Source of the DNA: Gramella sp. Hel_I_59
Lineage (GTDB): Bacteria; Bacteroidota; Bacteroidia; Flavobacteriales; Flavobacteriaceae
DNA length: 64,000 nt
Direction of reading: 5' to 3'
Assembly (NCBI RefSeq): GCF_006714895.1
Contig: NZ_VFME01000001.1
Location: 2,976,001 to 3,040,000, forward strand
The notes under the pieces are model-generated. The model did not search any database. It saw only the letters and a list, made by a program, of their open reading frames with translations, and was not told the origin of the DNA. The first letter of the stretch is position 1, and each line of letters opens with the position of its first letter. A program made the position numbers and the translations under genes. Positions 17,650-25,342 of the stretch are shown piece by piece.

Positions 17650-18390
17650 ATGAACTATAAAGACAATTTAAACCTTGACAAATTACCTGCGCACGTTGCC
17701 ATTATTATGGATGGTAATGGACGATGGGCGAAACAGAAAGGTTTTCTTAGAGCTTCAGGTCACAAAGAAGGAACTAAAGCTGTTAGAGATACAGTAGAAG
17801 GTTGCGCTGAGATTGGCGTGAAAAACCTTACCCTCTATGCATTTTCTACGGAAAACTGGAACAGGCCAAAACTTGAGGTCGATACTCTTATGAAACTCCT
17901 GGTTTCATCGCTTAAGAAAGAGATCAAGACACTTCAGGACAACGATATTCGCCTTCATTGCATTGGAAATATTTCCAATCTTCCGAAGAAAGCGAAGAAA
18001 GAATTACTGGATGTTATAGAAAAAACTTCATCCAACACAAGAATGACCCTTACTTTGGCGTTAAGCTACGGGAGCAGGGAAGAAATTACCAGCTGTTTCA
18101 AACAAATCGCAGAGAAGATAAGTAACCGGGAATTATCTATTGATGCTATTGATGAATCAGTTATAAATGAGCATCTTTACACCCAAAATTTGCCAGATGT
18201 TGATCTATTGATCAGGACCAGCGGCGAACAACGCATTAGTAATTTCCTTTTATGGCAGATTGCTTATGCTGAATTGTATTTTACGAAAATCTTATGGCCA
18301 GATTACAGAAGGGAAGACCTTTTTGAAGCCATATACAACTATCAAAACAGAGAACGACGATTTGGAAAAACAAGTGAGCAACTCAGTTAG
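17650..18390 (+). CDS. uppS: Isoprenyl transferase (undecaprenyl diphosphate synthase)
   Basis: Makes the C55 lipid carrier precursor for cell-wall and surface polysaccharides by adding isopentenyl units to farnesyl diphosphate. The 246-residue protein begins with HVAIIMDGNGRWAKQKG, including the Mg-binding D21, and ends with the family motifs LLIRTSGEQRISNFLLWQ and LWPDYR. All core residues of cis-prenyltransferases are present. It abuts the DUF6089 gene and is followed 7 bases later by bamA, a linkage common in Bacteroidetes. Confidence 0.97.
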   Translation: MNYKDNLNLDKLPAHVAIIMDGNGRWAKQKGFLRASGHKEGTKAVRDTVEGCAEIGVKNLTLYAFSTENWNRPKLEVDTLMKLLVSSLKKEIKTLQDNDIRLHCIGNISNLPKKAKKELLDVIEKTSSNTRMTLTLALSYGSREEITSCFKQIAEKISNRELSIDAIDESVINEHLYTQNLPDVDLLIRTSGEQRISNFLLWQIAYAELYFTKILWPDYRREDLFEAIYNYQNRERRFGKTSEQLS

Positions 18391-18397
18391 TGCATCC

Positions 18398-21022
18398 ATG
18401 ACAAAGAAGATTTTTACACTTTTCGCATTTTTTTTCATTTTCAGTATAGCTGCCAAAGCACAGGACCTTCCACTGGGAGATTCTAAGAAATACACCATTG
18501 GAGAAATAAAAGTTACCGGAACCACCACCTACAACGAAAAAACAGTCCTTACCTACACCGGGCTTAAATCTGGCCAGGAGCTTTATATTCCGGGTGAGAA
18601 GCTTAGAAATGTGATCAATAAACTCTGGTCGTTAGATCTATTTAGTGATATCAATTTCTATATCACCAATGTTGAGGGTAACGTAGCAGATCTTGAACTG
18701 GAGATCAAGGAAGTTCCTGTTTTAAACCAAACTACATTTACCGGTTTAAAGAAAAAGAGTGACCGCGACGAGCTTATAGATGAGAATAGCCTTAAGCCTG
18801 GCTCCAAGGTTACTGAAAACCTTATTACCACAACTAGAAATTATATTCAGAATAAATATAAGAAGGAAGGCTACTTCAATACAGATGTTTACATACAAAC
18901 AAAGCCTGTTGATGATACTACCGGAGCGAATAAGGTGAATATGCTGGTAAACGTGAACAAAGGAGATCGCGTTAAGATCAAAAGCATTGACTTTAATGGT
19001 AACGAACAGCTATCAGACGCGAAGCTGAAGAGGAATATGAAGAACACCAAGCAAAAGAACATTATCAGGTTCTGGAAGCGTTCCAAGTTTGTTCGGGCAG
19101 ATTATCAGGAAGATAAAACTGCGCTAATCAACAAGTACAAGGAAGAAGGTTTTCGTGATGCTCGTATAGTTTCAGATACTCTTATTAAGAATGATAAAGA
19201 AACTATTAGCCTGAAACTGGACATCGAAGAAGGTAACCGCTATTACGTTGGGAATATTGATTATCTAGGAAATGCTGCTTATACAGATGAGCAGTTAGGG
19301 AAAGCTCTTGGAGTTAAAAAAGGAGATATTTATAATGGTGTTCTTATCGATGAAAGAATCCAGAGTAGAGAACCTAATAAAACATCGATCGCCAATATAT
19401 ACCAGAACAACGGATATCTTTTCTCCAATATCGATCTTGTAGAAACGAATGTTTACAATGATACGATCGATTTTGAAGTAAGAATCCTTGAAGGGAAAGA
19501 GGCCTTTTTTGACGAGATAAGAGTAACTGGAAACAACAAGACCAAGGATCATGTGATCTACCGTGAAATGAGAACCAAGCCGGGCCAGAAATACAGTCAG
19601 CAGGCCGTGGTTTCTACTATTCGTGAATTAGGTGCACTTGGATTCTTTGATGCAGAACAATTAAATCCTGAATTTGTGGATCCAGATCCACGAGAAGGAA
19701 CATTGAGCCTGGAATACCAGGTGGTAGAGTCAGGAGCCAGCCAGATCGAACTACAGGGTGGTTACGGTGGTGGTGGATTCATTGGAACACTGGGACTGTC
19801 GTTCAATAACTTTAGTATACAAGGCTTATTCGACAAGGATGCTTATGATCCAATTCCAATGGGAGATGGTCAAACCTTATCTCTTAGAGCACAGGCCAGT
19901 ACTTTCTATCAGACCTACAGCTTATCCTTCAGAGAACCTTGGTTAGGTGGTGAAGAACCGGTTAGTTTATCTACATCTTTTAGCTACACCAGACAGTTTC
20001 TGTTCGATTATGTTGAAAGAGAAGCAGATAAAACAAGAAGTTTTGATATTCTTGGAGTAAGCATAGGTCTTGGAAAAAGACTTAGAGAACCAGACCAGTA
20101 CGCTACGATTTCAAACGTGGTTGGCTTCCAGAGATATGACCTTAATAACTATAATACAGGACTGTTTACTTTTGGTGATGGTCACTCGAATAACCTTTAT
20201 TACCAGTTAGGAATTGTAAGAGACAACACGGCTTTTAACCCGATCTTCCCAACGCAGGGTTCTAAATTTGATTTTAGCGCGAAGTTCACTCCTCCTTATT
20301 CATTATGGAACGGTGTAGACTACGGAAACCTGGAGAATGATCCGGAATACCAGTTAAGAGATGATGATGGTAACCTGATCGATAACAATGGAAACAGAGT
20401 AACTTCAGAAAATTCTGTTGCAGACCAGGAGAAAGTTGACCAGAAAAAATATAACTGGCTGGAATTTTACAAAATTAAACTGGCAGGAAGCTGGTATGAA
20501 ACTTTAGCCAACTTTGGTCCAAGTAGTGATCTTGTTCTACGTACACATGCTGAATTTGGATTCCTTGGAGCTTACAACAGCGAAAGAGGTATTCCTCCAT
20601 TCGAGCGTTACTATTTAGGTGGTGATGGTCTTGGAGCATTCAGTTTAGATGGTAGAGAAACCATACAGTTAAGAGGTTATCCAAACCAGTCTGTAGTACC
20701 TATTGATAGAGGAGTAAATGACAGAGATGACGGAGCGGTGATCTACAACAAATTTTCACTTGAACTTAGATTCCCTATTACATTGAAACCAGCTGCTTCT
20801 ATCTATGCATTATCATTCCTTGAAGCAGGTGCTACTTACGACAACTTCAGAGATTACAACCCATTCCAGTTGAACAGATCTGCTGGTGTTGGACTAAGAG
20901 TATTTATGCCAACATTTGGATTACTTGGAATTGACTTTGGATATGGTTTCGACGAAATCGTAGGTGGTCAGCCAGGACCTAATGGTTGGGAAACACACTT
21001 TATCATAGGACAACAATTTTAA
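18398..21022 (+). CDS. bamA: Outer membrane protein assembly factor BamA
   Basis: Omp85-family insertase that folds beta-barrel proteins into the outer membrane. From the ATG at 18398 the product is 874 residues with a signal peptide (IFTLFAFFFIFSIAAKAQ). About five POTRA repeats follow (residues about 30-430; for example YTIGEIKVTGTTTYNEKTVL and YYVGNIDYLGNAAYTDEQL), then the C-terminal 16-strand barrel ending GWETHFIIGQQF. A longer in-frame reading begins at 18260 inside uppS, but it lacks a signal peptide at its start and is rejected. The Skp-like genes just downstream encode likely chaperone partners. Confidence 0.95.
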   Translation: MTKKIFTLFAFFFIFSIAAKAQDLPLGDSKKYTIGEIKVTGTTTYNEKTVLTYTGLKSGQELYIPGEKLRNVINKLWSLDLFSDINFYITNVEGNVADLELEIKEVPVLNQTTFTGLKKKSDRDELIDENSLKPGSKVTENLITTTRNYIQNKYKKEGYFNTDVYIQTKPVDDTTGANKVNMLVNVNKGDRVKIKSIDFNGNEQLSDAKLKRNMKNTKQKNIIRFWKRSKFVRADYQEDKTALINKYKEEGFRDARIVSDTLIKNDKETISLKLDIEEGNRYYVGNIDYLGNAAYTDEQLGKALGVKKGDIYNGVLIDERIQSREPNKTSIANIYQNNGYLFSNIDLVETNVYNDTIDFEVRILEGKEAFFDEIRVTGNNKTKDHVIYREMRTKPGQKYSQQAVVSTIRELGALGFFDAEQLNPEFVDPDPREGTLSLEYQVVESGASQIELQGGYGGGGFIGTLGLSFNNFSIQGLFDKDAYDPIPMGDGQTLSLRAQASTFYQTYSLSFREPWLGGEEPVSLSTSFSYTRQFLFDYVEREADKTRSFDILGVSIGLGKRLREPDQYATISNVVGFQRYDLNNYNTGLFTFGDGHSNNLYYQLGIVRDNTAFNPIFPTQGSKFDFSAKFTPPYSLWNGVDYGNLENDPEYQLRDDDGNLIDNNGNRVTSENSVADQEKVDQKKYNWLEFYKIKLAGSWYETLANFGPSSDLVLRTHAEFGFLGAYNSERGIPPFERYYLGGDGLGAFSLDGRETIQLRGYPNQSVVPIDRGVNDRDDGAVIYNKFSLELRFPITLKPAASIYALSFLEAGATYDNFRDYNPFQLNRSAGVGLRVFMPTFGLLGIDFGYGFDEIVGGQPGPNGWETHFIIGQQF

Positions 21023-21053
21023 ATTGGCACGATATTTTCTATATTCGATTTGA

Positions 21054-21863
21054 ATGAAAAAAAGAATAAACTTCATATTAGTATTTCTAGTGATCGGTCT
21101 AAGTACAGCGACGGCTCAAAAGACGATTCGATTGGGATACATTGATATGGAATATATTCTTGAAAATGTTCCGGAATACCAGGAAGCTTCAAAGCAACTG
21201 GAAAGCCGTGTTCAGGAATGGAAAGCGGAAGCCGAAACTAAAATGCGCGCTGTTGAAGCCATGCGATCCAAACTGGATAATGAAAAAGCTCTTTTAACAA
21301 GAGAACTTATCGAGGAGCGTGAATCAGAAATTTCTTACATGGAACAACAGGTACTGGAATATCAGCAAAAACGATTCGGGCCCAATGGTGATTATATGAT
21401 TCAGAAGAAACAATTGGTACGACCAATTCAAGATCAGGTTTTCACAGCAGTTCAGCAAATTGCTGAAAACAGAAATTTTGATTTTATTTTCGACCGCACT
21501 TCAGACGTTGGAATGATCTATGCAGACAAGCAATACGATGTAAGCGAAACGGTATTAAGAACAATTAAACGTACCGCCAATCGTGAGCAATTAGAAGGCC
21601 GAGATGAAGTAGAAGAATTTGAACGCGAAGAAAACAGAACGGTAGAACAGGATGCTGAAGTTACCGAACGGGAAGAACTGGTAAAGGAACGCCAGACTGA
21701 ACGTGAAGCATTGATCGAAGCCAGAAAAAAGGAACGGGATTCTTTGAAGGCTGCGAGACAACAAGAATTTGAAGAAAGACGTGCAAGGATTTTAGCTGAG
21801 AGAGAACGTAAAAAGGACTCCTTGTTAAAAGCACGCGAAACTAAGAATGATACTATAAACTAA
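21054..21863 (+). CDS. OmpH/Skp-family periplasmic chaperone with charged tail
   Basis: A 269-residue protein with a signal peptide (INFILVFLVIGLSTATA) and the Skp-like start TIRLGYIDMEYILENVPEY, then long coiled-coil helices (about residues 40-125) and VFTAVQQIAENRNFDFIFD. Compared with the next gene it carries about 95 additional C-terminal residues, almost all Glu, Arg, Lys, Asp and Gln in a helix-prone pattern. The core should bind unfolded outer-membrane proteins on their way to BamA; the tail's role is unknown. It is 31 bases after bamA and surely co-transcribed. Confidence 0.9.
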   Translation: MKKRINFILVFLVIGLSTATAQKTIRLGYIDMEYILENVPEYQEASKQLESRVQEWKAEAETKMRAVEAMRSKLDNEKALLTRELIEERESEISYMEQQVLEYQQKRFGPNGDYMIQKKQLVRPIQDQVFTAVQQIAENRNFDFIFDRTSDVGMIYADKQYDVSETVLRTIKRTANREQLEGRDEVEEFEREENRTVEQDAEVTEREELVKERQTEREALIEARKKERDSLKAARQQEFEERRARILAERERKKDSLLKARETKNDTIN

Positions 21864-21894
21864 ATTTAAACTTTAATTTTTAACGACGATTACA

Positions 21895-22404
21895 ATGAAA
21901 CAATTCAGAACACTTTTTATAGCTTTAGCTTTAACGATTGGCGCTACTGCTTTTACAAACGCACAGTCTAAAGTTGCTCATATCGCTACTCAGGAGTTGG
22001 TACAGTCACTTCCGGAATACAAGAGTGCAATGGATCAACTTCAGAAACTTGAGAAGACTTACGATGCTGAGATCAAAGACATGTTATCTGAAGCTCAAAG
22101 CACAATGCAACGTTACGAAGCTGAAGCTAACACAAAATCTGATGAAGAAAATCAGAAAAGAGGAGCTGAAATTCAGGCTGCTCAAAGAAGAATCCAGGAA
22201 CACAGCACTAAAGCGAGACAGGATCTTCAGAAAAAAGAAACTGATCTTTTAAGACCAGTTCTTGAGAAAGTTCGTGCTAGCATTCAAAAAGTAGCTAGAG
22301 CAAAAGATTACGATTACGTACTAGACTCAACTACAGGAACAGGAGTTCTTTTAGCTGATGGTTATGATCTAACTCCAGATGTGAAAAAAGATTTAGGACT
22401 GTAA
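21895..22404 (+). CDS. OmpH/Skp-family periplasmic chaperone, standard length
   Basis: A 169-residue protein with a signal peptide (LFIALALTIGATAFTNA). The mature start QSKVAHIATQELVQSLPEYKSA is followed by a coiled coil and the C-terminal YDYVLDSTTGTGVLLADGYDLT, as in flavobacterial Skp/OmpH proteins. It is a paralog of the preceding gene without the charged tail. It is the last gene of the bamA run and is followed by a strong terminator at 22431-22457. Confidence 0.93.
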   Translation: MKQFRTLFIALALTIGATAFTNAQSKVAHIATQELVQSLPEYKSAMDQLQKLEKTYDAEIKDMLSEAQSTMQRYEAEANTKSDEENQKRGAEIQAAQRRIQEHSTKARQDLQKKETDLLRPVLEKVRASIQKVARAKDYDYVLDSTTGTGVLLADGYDLTPDVKKDLGL

Positions 22405-22430
22405 TCCAATTACATTTCAATAAAATGTTT

Positions 22431-22463
22431 AAACTGCGTACACTTAGTACGCAGTTTTTTATT
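22431..22463 (+). terminator. Terminator of the bamA-skp run
   Basis: A perfect 11-bp stem (22431-22441 with 22447-22457, loop actta) is followed by TTTATTTTTA. It lies 27 bases after the stop of the second skp-like gene and just before murI. Confidence 0.88.
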
Positions 22464-22474
22464 TTTAGGACCTT

Positions 22475-23266
22475 ATGAACAAGTCTCAGCCAATTGGCAT
22501 TTTTGATTCCGGCGTAGGAGGAACTTCTATATGGAAAGAAATACATGAACTTCTTCCCAACGAGCATACGATCTATTTATCTGATAGTAAGAATGCGCCA
22601 TATGGCTTGAAAACCCAGGAAGAGATCATTGCACTTTCTATCAAAAACACGGAAAAGCTTCTGGAGCTCAATTGCAAGCTCATCGTCATTGCCTGTAATA
22701 CTGCCACTACAAATGCTATCAAAGTACTAAGAAGTTCCTATAGAATCCCTTTTATAGGTATTGAACCTGCCATTAAACCAGCTGCGTTAAAAAGTACTAA
22801 TAAGGCTATAGGTATACTGGCTACCCGAGGAACATTATCAAGTGAATTGTTTGCCCAAACCAGCGAATTATACACTAAGGATATACAGGTGGTAGAAGTG
22901 GAAGGCAATGGACTCGTAGAACTCATCGAAGCAGGAAAAACGAATACTCCCGAGATGATTGGCTTACTTCAGCACTTACTCAAACCAATGCTTGATGCTA
23001 GAATAGATTACCTGGTGCTTGGCTGTAGTCATTATCCATATCTAATTCCCGTTCTTCAAGAGATATTGCCAGATACGGTGAAGATCATTGATTCTGGAGA
23101 AGCAGTAGCAAAACAAACTAAGATCATCCTTGCTGAAAGGGAATTGCTAAATGATAATTCTGATGCCATTAGCAACTTATTTTTCTCGAATGCAAACTCC
23201 AATGTCCTCTCCTCTATTATTTCTTCGGAAGAGCAAAATTACAAGGTCGAAACTTTAGATTTTTAA
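22475..23266 (+). CDS. murI: Glutamate racemase
   Basis: Converts L- to D-glutamate for peptidoglycan synthesis. The 263-residue protein has the N-terminal GIFDSGVGGTS (D11), the first catalytic Cys C74 in ACNTATTN, and the second Cys C184 in LGCSHYP. It lies after a terminator and presumably has its own start site, although no clear promoter fits the 12 bases left after it. Its stop codon overlaps the stop of the convergent PorP/SprF gene by two bases (ttaa at 23263-23266), leaving no room for a conventional terminator. Confidence 0.97.
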   Translation: MNKSQPIGIFDSGVGGTSIWKEIHELLPNEHTIYLSDSKNAPYGLKTQEEIIALSIKNTEKLLELNCKLIVIACNTATTNAIKVLRSSYRIPFIGIEPAIKPAALKSTNKAIGILATRGTLSSELFAQTSELYTKDIQVVEVEGNGLVELIEAGKTNTPEMIGLLQHLLKPMLDARIDYLVLGCSHYPYLIPVLQEILPDTVKIIDSGEAVAKQTKIILAERELLNDNSDAISNLFFSNANSNVLSSIISSEEQNYKVETLDF

Positions 23267-24309
23267 TTGTTGATCGCCGGACATTTACAATCATAACGCT
23301 GGCGGCTTTTTCCGAAGTTATAGCCCAATGTGATCTGATGGAATCCAGTATTACTTAGCACAGGTGAATTTAGCTGGTAGCTGAAGGTGTAACCAAAAAC
23401 GAACTTATTGTAATCTATTCCAACAAATGGAGTAATGTAGCGCAATTGCTGATTTGCAACCGCTTCACCTTGCCCGGTAACCTCAACACTTTCAAAACTG
23501 TTTCGATAAGAAACTCCGCCCCATAATCTGCTATTATCGAGTTGATAATAAGCTTTTACATTGGCATCTATCGCCATTTCTTTTGTAGCTTCTCGGGCTT
23601 GGAATAATATGGAAGGCTCGTAACTCCAGTCACTATTACGGTCAAAGCTAAAAACATAGCCTGCCGAGAAAAGATATTTCCTCATATTACTTGGCACCGC
23701 ATCTGAATAGAACAGATCTCTGCTTACTGAAAGTATATTCTTTGCGGCAAGATGAAAATAAAGATCATTCACATAATAAGATGCTCCAATATCAATATTC
23801 CCAAAAATATCTGATTGATTATTTCCAACCAAAGGATCAAACCTTGTGAAACCGCTCGTATCAAGTCTATGTTGAATTAAACCAGCACTAATACCGAATG
23901 ATAGCTGGTTTAGATTCACCGTACTTCGGGAAAACATAAGATGATAAGCAAAAGTAGCGTAAGCGCCAAGTTTTGAATAATTCCCGTTTTCATCTCTGAA
24001 CATGATACCTCCAAGTCCTATTTTATCGGTAGCTCGAATATTTAGAGCTGCGGTCTGTAAGTTAGGAGCATCCTGCACGTCGAACCATTGCGTTCTACCG
24101 GTTATACGAAGTTGATCGTAGTTAGAAGCACCAGCCATACTGGGATGGATAAGATAAAGATTATCGGTTAGATAATCTGAATAGGTAGGGATCACTTCCT
24201 GCGCGTTCAATGCTGGAGAATTCCACAGCGCAAACGAAGCAAAAGTGCATAAAATCAATTGATAAGAGAGCCGTGAAAGGCTTCTTTTAAGATATCCCCA
24301 ATTCACCAT
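23263..24309 (-). CDS. PorP/SprF family type IX secretion-associated membrane protein
   Basis: A 348-residue outer-membrane barrel protein, starting at the ATG at 24309, with a signal segment (YQLILCTFASFALWNSPALNAQE). The family signature follows: PTYSDYLTDNLYLIHPSMAGASNYDQLRI, later WFDVQDAPNLQT, and near the C-terminus LGYNFG. PorP/SprF proteins usually work with a partner substrate carrying a type B C-terminal domain and help attach it at the surface. No such partner gene is adjacent, so this copy is an orphan. An upstream in-frame extension to 24489 has no signal peptide at its start and overlaps the divergent gene; it is rejected. Confidence 0.88.
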   Translation of the reverse strand: MVNWGYLKRSLSRLSYQLILCTFASFALWNSPALNAQEVIPTYSDYLTDNLYLIHPSMAGASNYDQLRITGRTQWFDVQDAPNLQTAALNIRATDKIGLGGIMFRDENGNYSKLGAYATFAYHLMFSRSTVNLNQLSFGISAGLIQHRLDTSGFTRFDPLVGNNQSDIFGNIDIGASYYVNDLYFHLAAKNILSVSRDLFYSDAVPSNMRKYLFSAGYVFSFDRNSDWSYEPSILFQAREATKEMAIDANVKAYYQLDNSRLWGGVSYRNSFESVEVTGQGEAVANQQLRYITPFVGIDYNKFVFGYTFSYQLNSPVLSNTGFHQITLGYNFGKSRQRYDCKCPAINN

Positions 24310-24370
24310 AAAGGCTGTAAATATATGTATAACGTAGTTTTTCTTTAGTATTTTTGCCAAAAATTTTGAG

Positions 24371-25285
24371 ATGAAAGATTTTAATATCAACATAGTCCCT
24401 ACAACCACGGCTTCAATTATAAAATTTGAAGCTGACAGGTTTCTGACACGCCATGAAAATTTCGAATTCAAGAATATAGACGAAGCCAAGCGTTCACCGC
24501 TTGCCCAGCAATTATTCTATCTGCCATTTGTTAAAACGGTTTATATCGCACAAAATTTCATCGCTATCGAGAAATACGATATCGTGGAATGGAGCGATGT
24601 ACAACAGGAAGTAGCAGATCAAATCGAAGAATACCTTAACAAAGGTGGCGAAGTGATCAAGGAGGAAAAGACCACCACCGGTAAAGTACCAGTGACAGTC
24701 TATGCTGAAAGCACGCCAAACCCGGCGGTAATGAAATTTGTAGCGAACAAAAAACTTGTATTAAAGTCGGTTGAATTCAAGAACATCGATGATGCAAAGA
24801 ATGCACCATTGGTTCAGAAGTTGTTTCATTTCCCATTTGTCAAAGAGGTCTTTATTGATGAGAACTATGTTTCAGTTCAGAAATATGAGGTTGCTGAATG
24901 GGAAGAGATTACCATGGAACTTCGTGAATTCATAAGAAATTATATCGAGGAAGGAAATGAAGTTTTGACCGCGGAGACTATTCAAACTCAGGAAACTGAA
25001 AAAGTTCAGGAAGATAATGATGATGCAGCATACAAGGAACTTGACGATACAAGTCAGCAGATCGTCGCAATCCTTGATGAGTATATCAAACCTGCAGTGG
25101 CAAGTGATGGCGGAAATATCCTTTTTGACAGTTACAATGAAGAAACCAAGACCGTAAAAGTGATCTTACAGGGTGCATGTAGTGGATGTCCTTCTTCAAC
25201 GATGACATTGAAAAGCGGAATCGAAACGATGCTTCGAGATATGCTTCGGGATAAAGTACAATATGTAGAGGCGATCAATGGCTAA
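24371..25285 (+). CDS. Nfu-type iron-sulfur cluster scaffold/carrier protein
   Basis: Carries Fe-S clusters to target enzymes. The 304-residue protein has two tandem N-terminal Nfu_N-like domains (about residues 5-85 and 102-185; compare FKNIDEAKRSPLAQQLFYLPFVKTVYI with FKNIDDAKNAPLVQKLFHFPFVKEVFI) and a C-terminal NifU-like domain with the cluster-binding pair C270 and C273 (GACSGCPSST). The duplicated N-domain is common in Bacteroidetes, unlike single-domain NfuA forms. A -7 element, tatttttg at 24349-24356, lies 14 bases before the start without a clear -33. A bidirectional terminator follows. Confidence 0.92.
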   Translation: MKDFNINIVPTTTASIIKFEADRFLTRHENFEFKNIDEAKRSPLAQQLFYLPFVKTVYIAQNFIAIEKYDIVEWSDVQQEVADQIEEYLNKGGEVIKEEKTTTGKVPVTVYAESTPNPAVMKFVANKKLVLKSVEFKNIDDAKNAPLVQKLFHFPFVKEVFIDENYVSVQKYEVAEWEEITMELREFIRNYIEEGNEVLTAETIQTQETEKVQEDNDDAAYKELDDTSQQIVAILDEYIKPAVASDGGNILFDSYNEETKTVKVILQGACSGCPSSTMTLKSGIETMLRDMLRDKVQYVEAING

Positions 25286-25307
25286 TCACTTTGATACTAA
25301 ACTAAAT

Positions 25308-25333
25308 AAAAAAATCCCTTCAACTTGAAGGGA
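25308..25333. terminator. Bidirectional terminator between nfu-type gene and PiT gene
   Basis: The inverted repeat aaaaaaatccctt / aagggattttttt (loop caacttg) is flanked by A and T runs, so it can serve both converging genes. Confidence 0.87.
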
Positions 25334-25342
25334 TTTTTTTAT

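Noticed and set aside
18260..18397. Longer N-terminus for BamA starting inside uppS
   Set aside because: The extension lies within uppS, and the signal peptide begins at the ATG at 18398.
24310..24489. Longer N-terminus for the PorP/SprF protein
   Set aside because: The extra 60 residues overlap the divergent nfu-type gene and precede a normal signal peptide.
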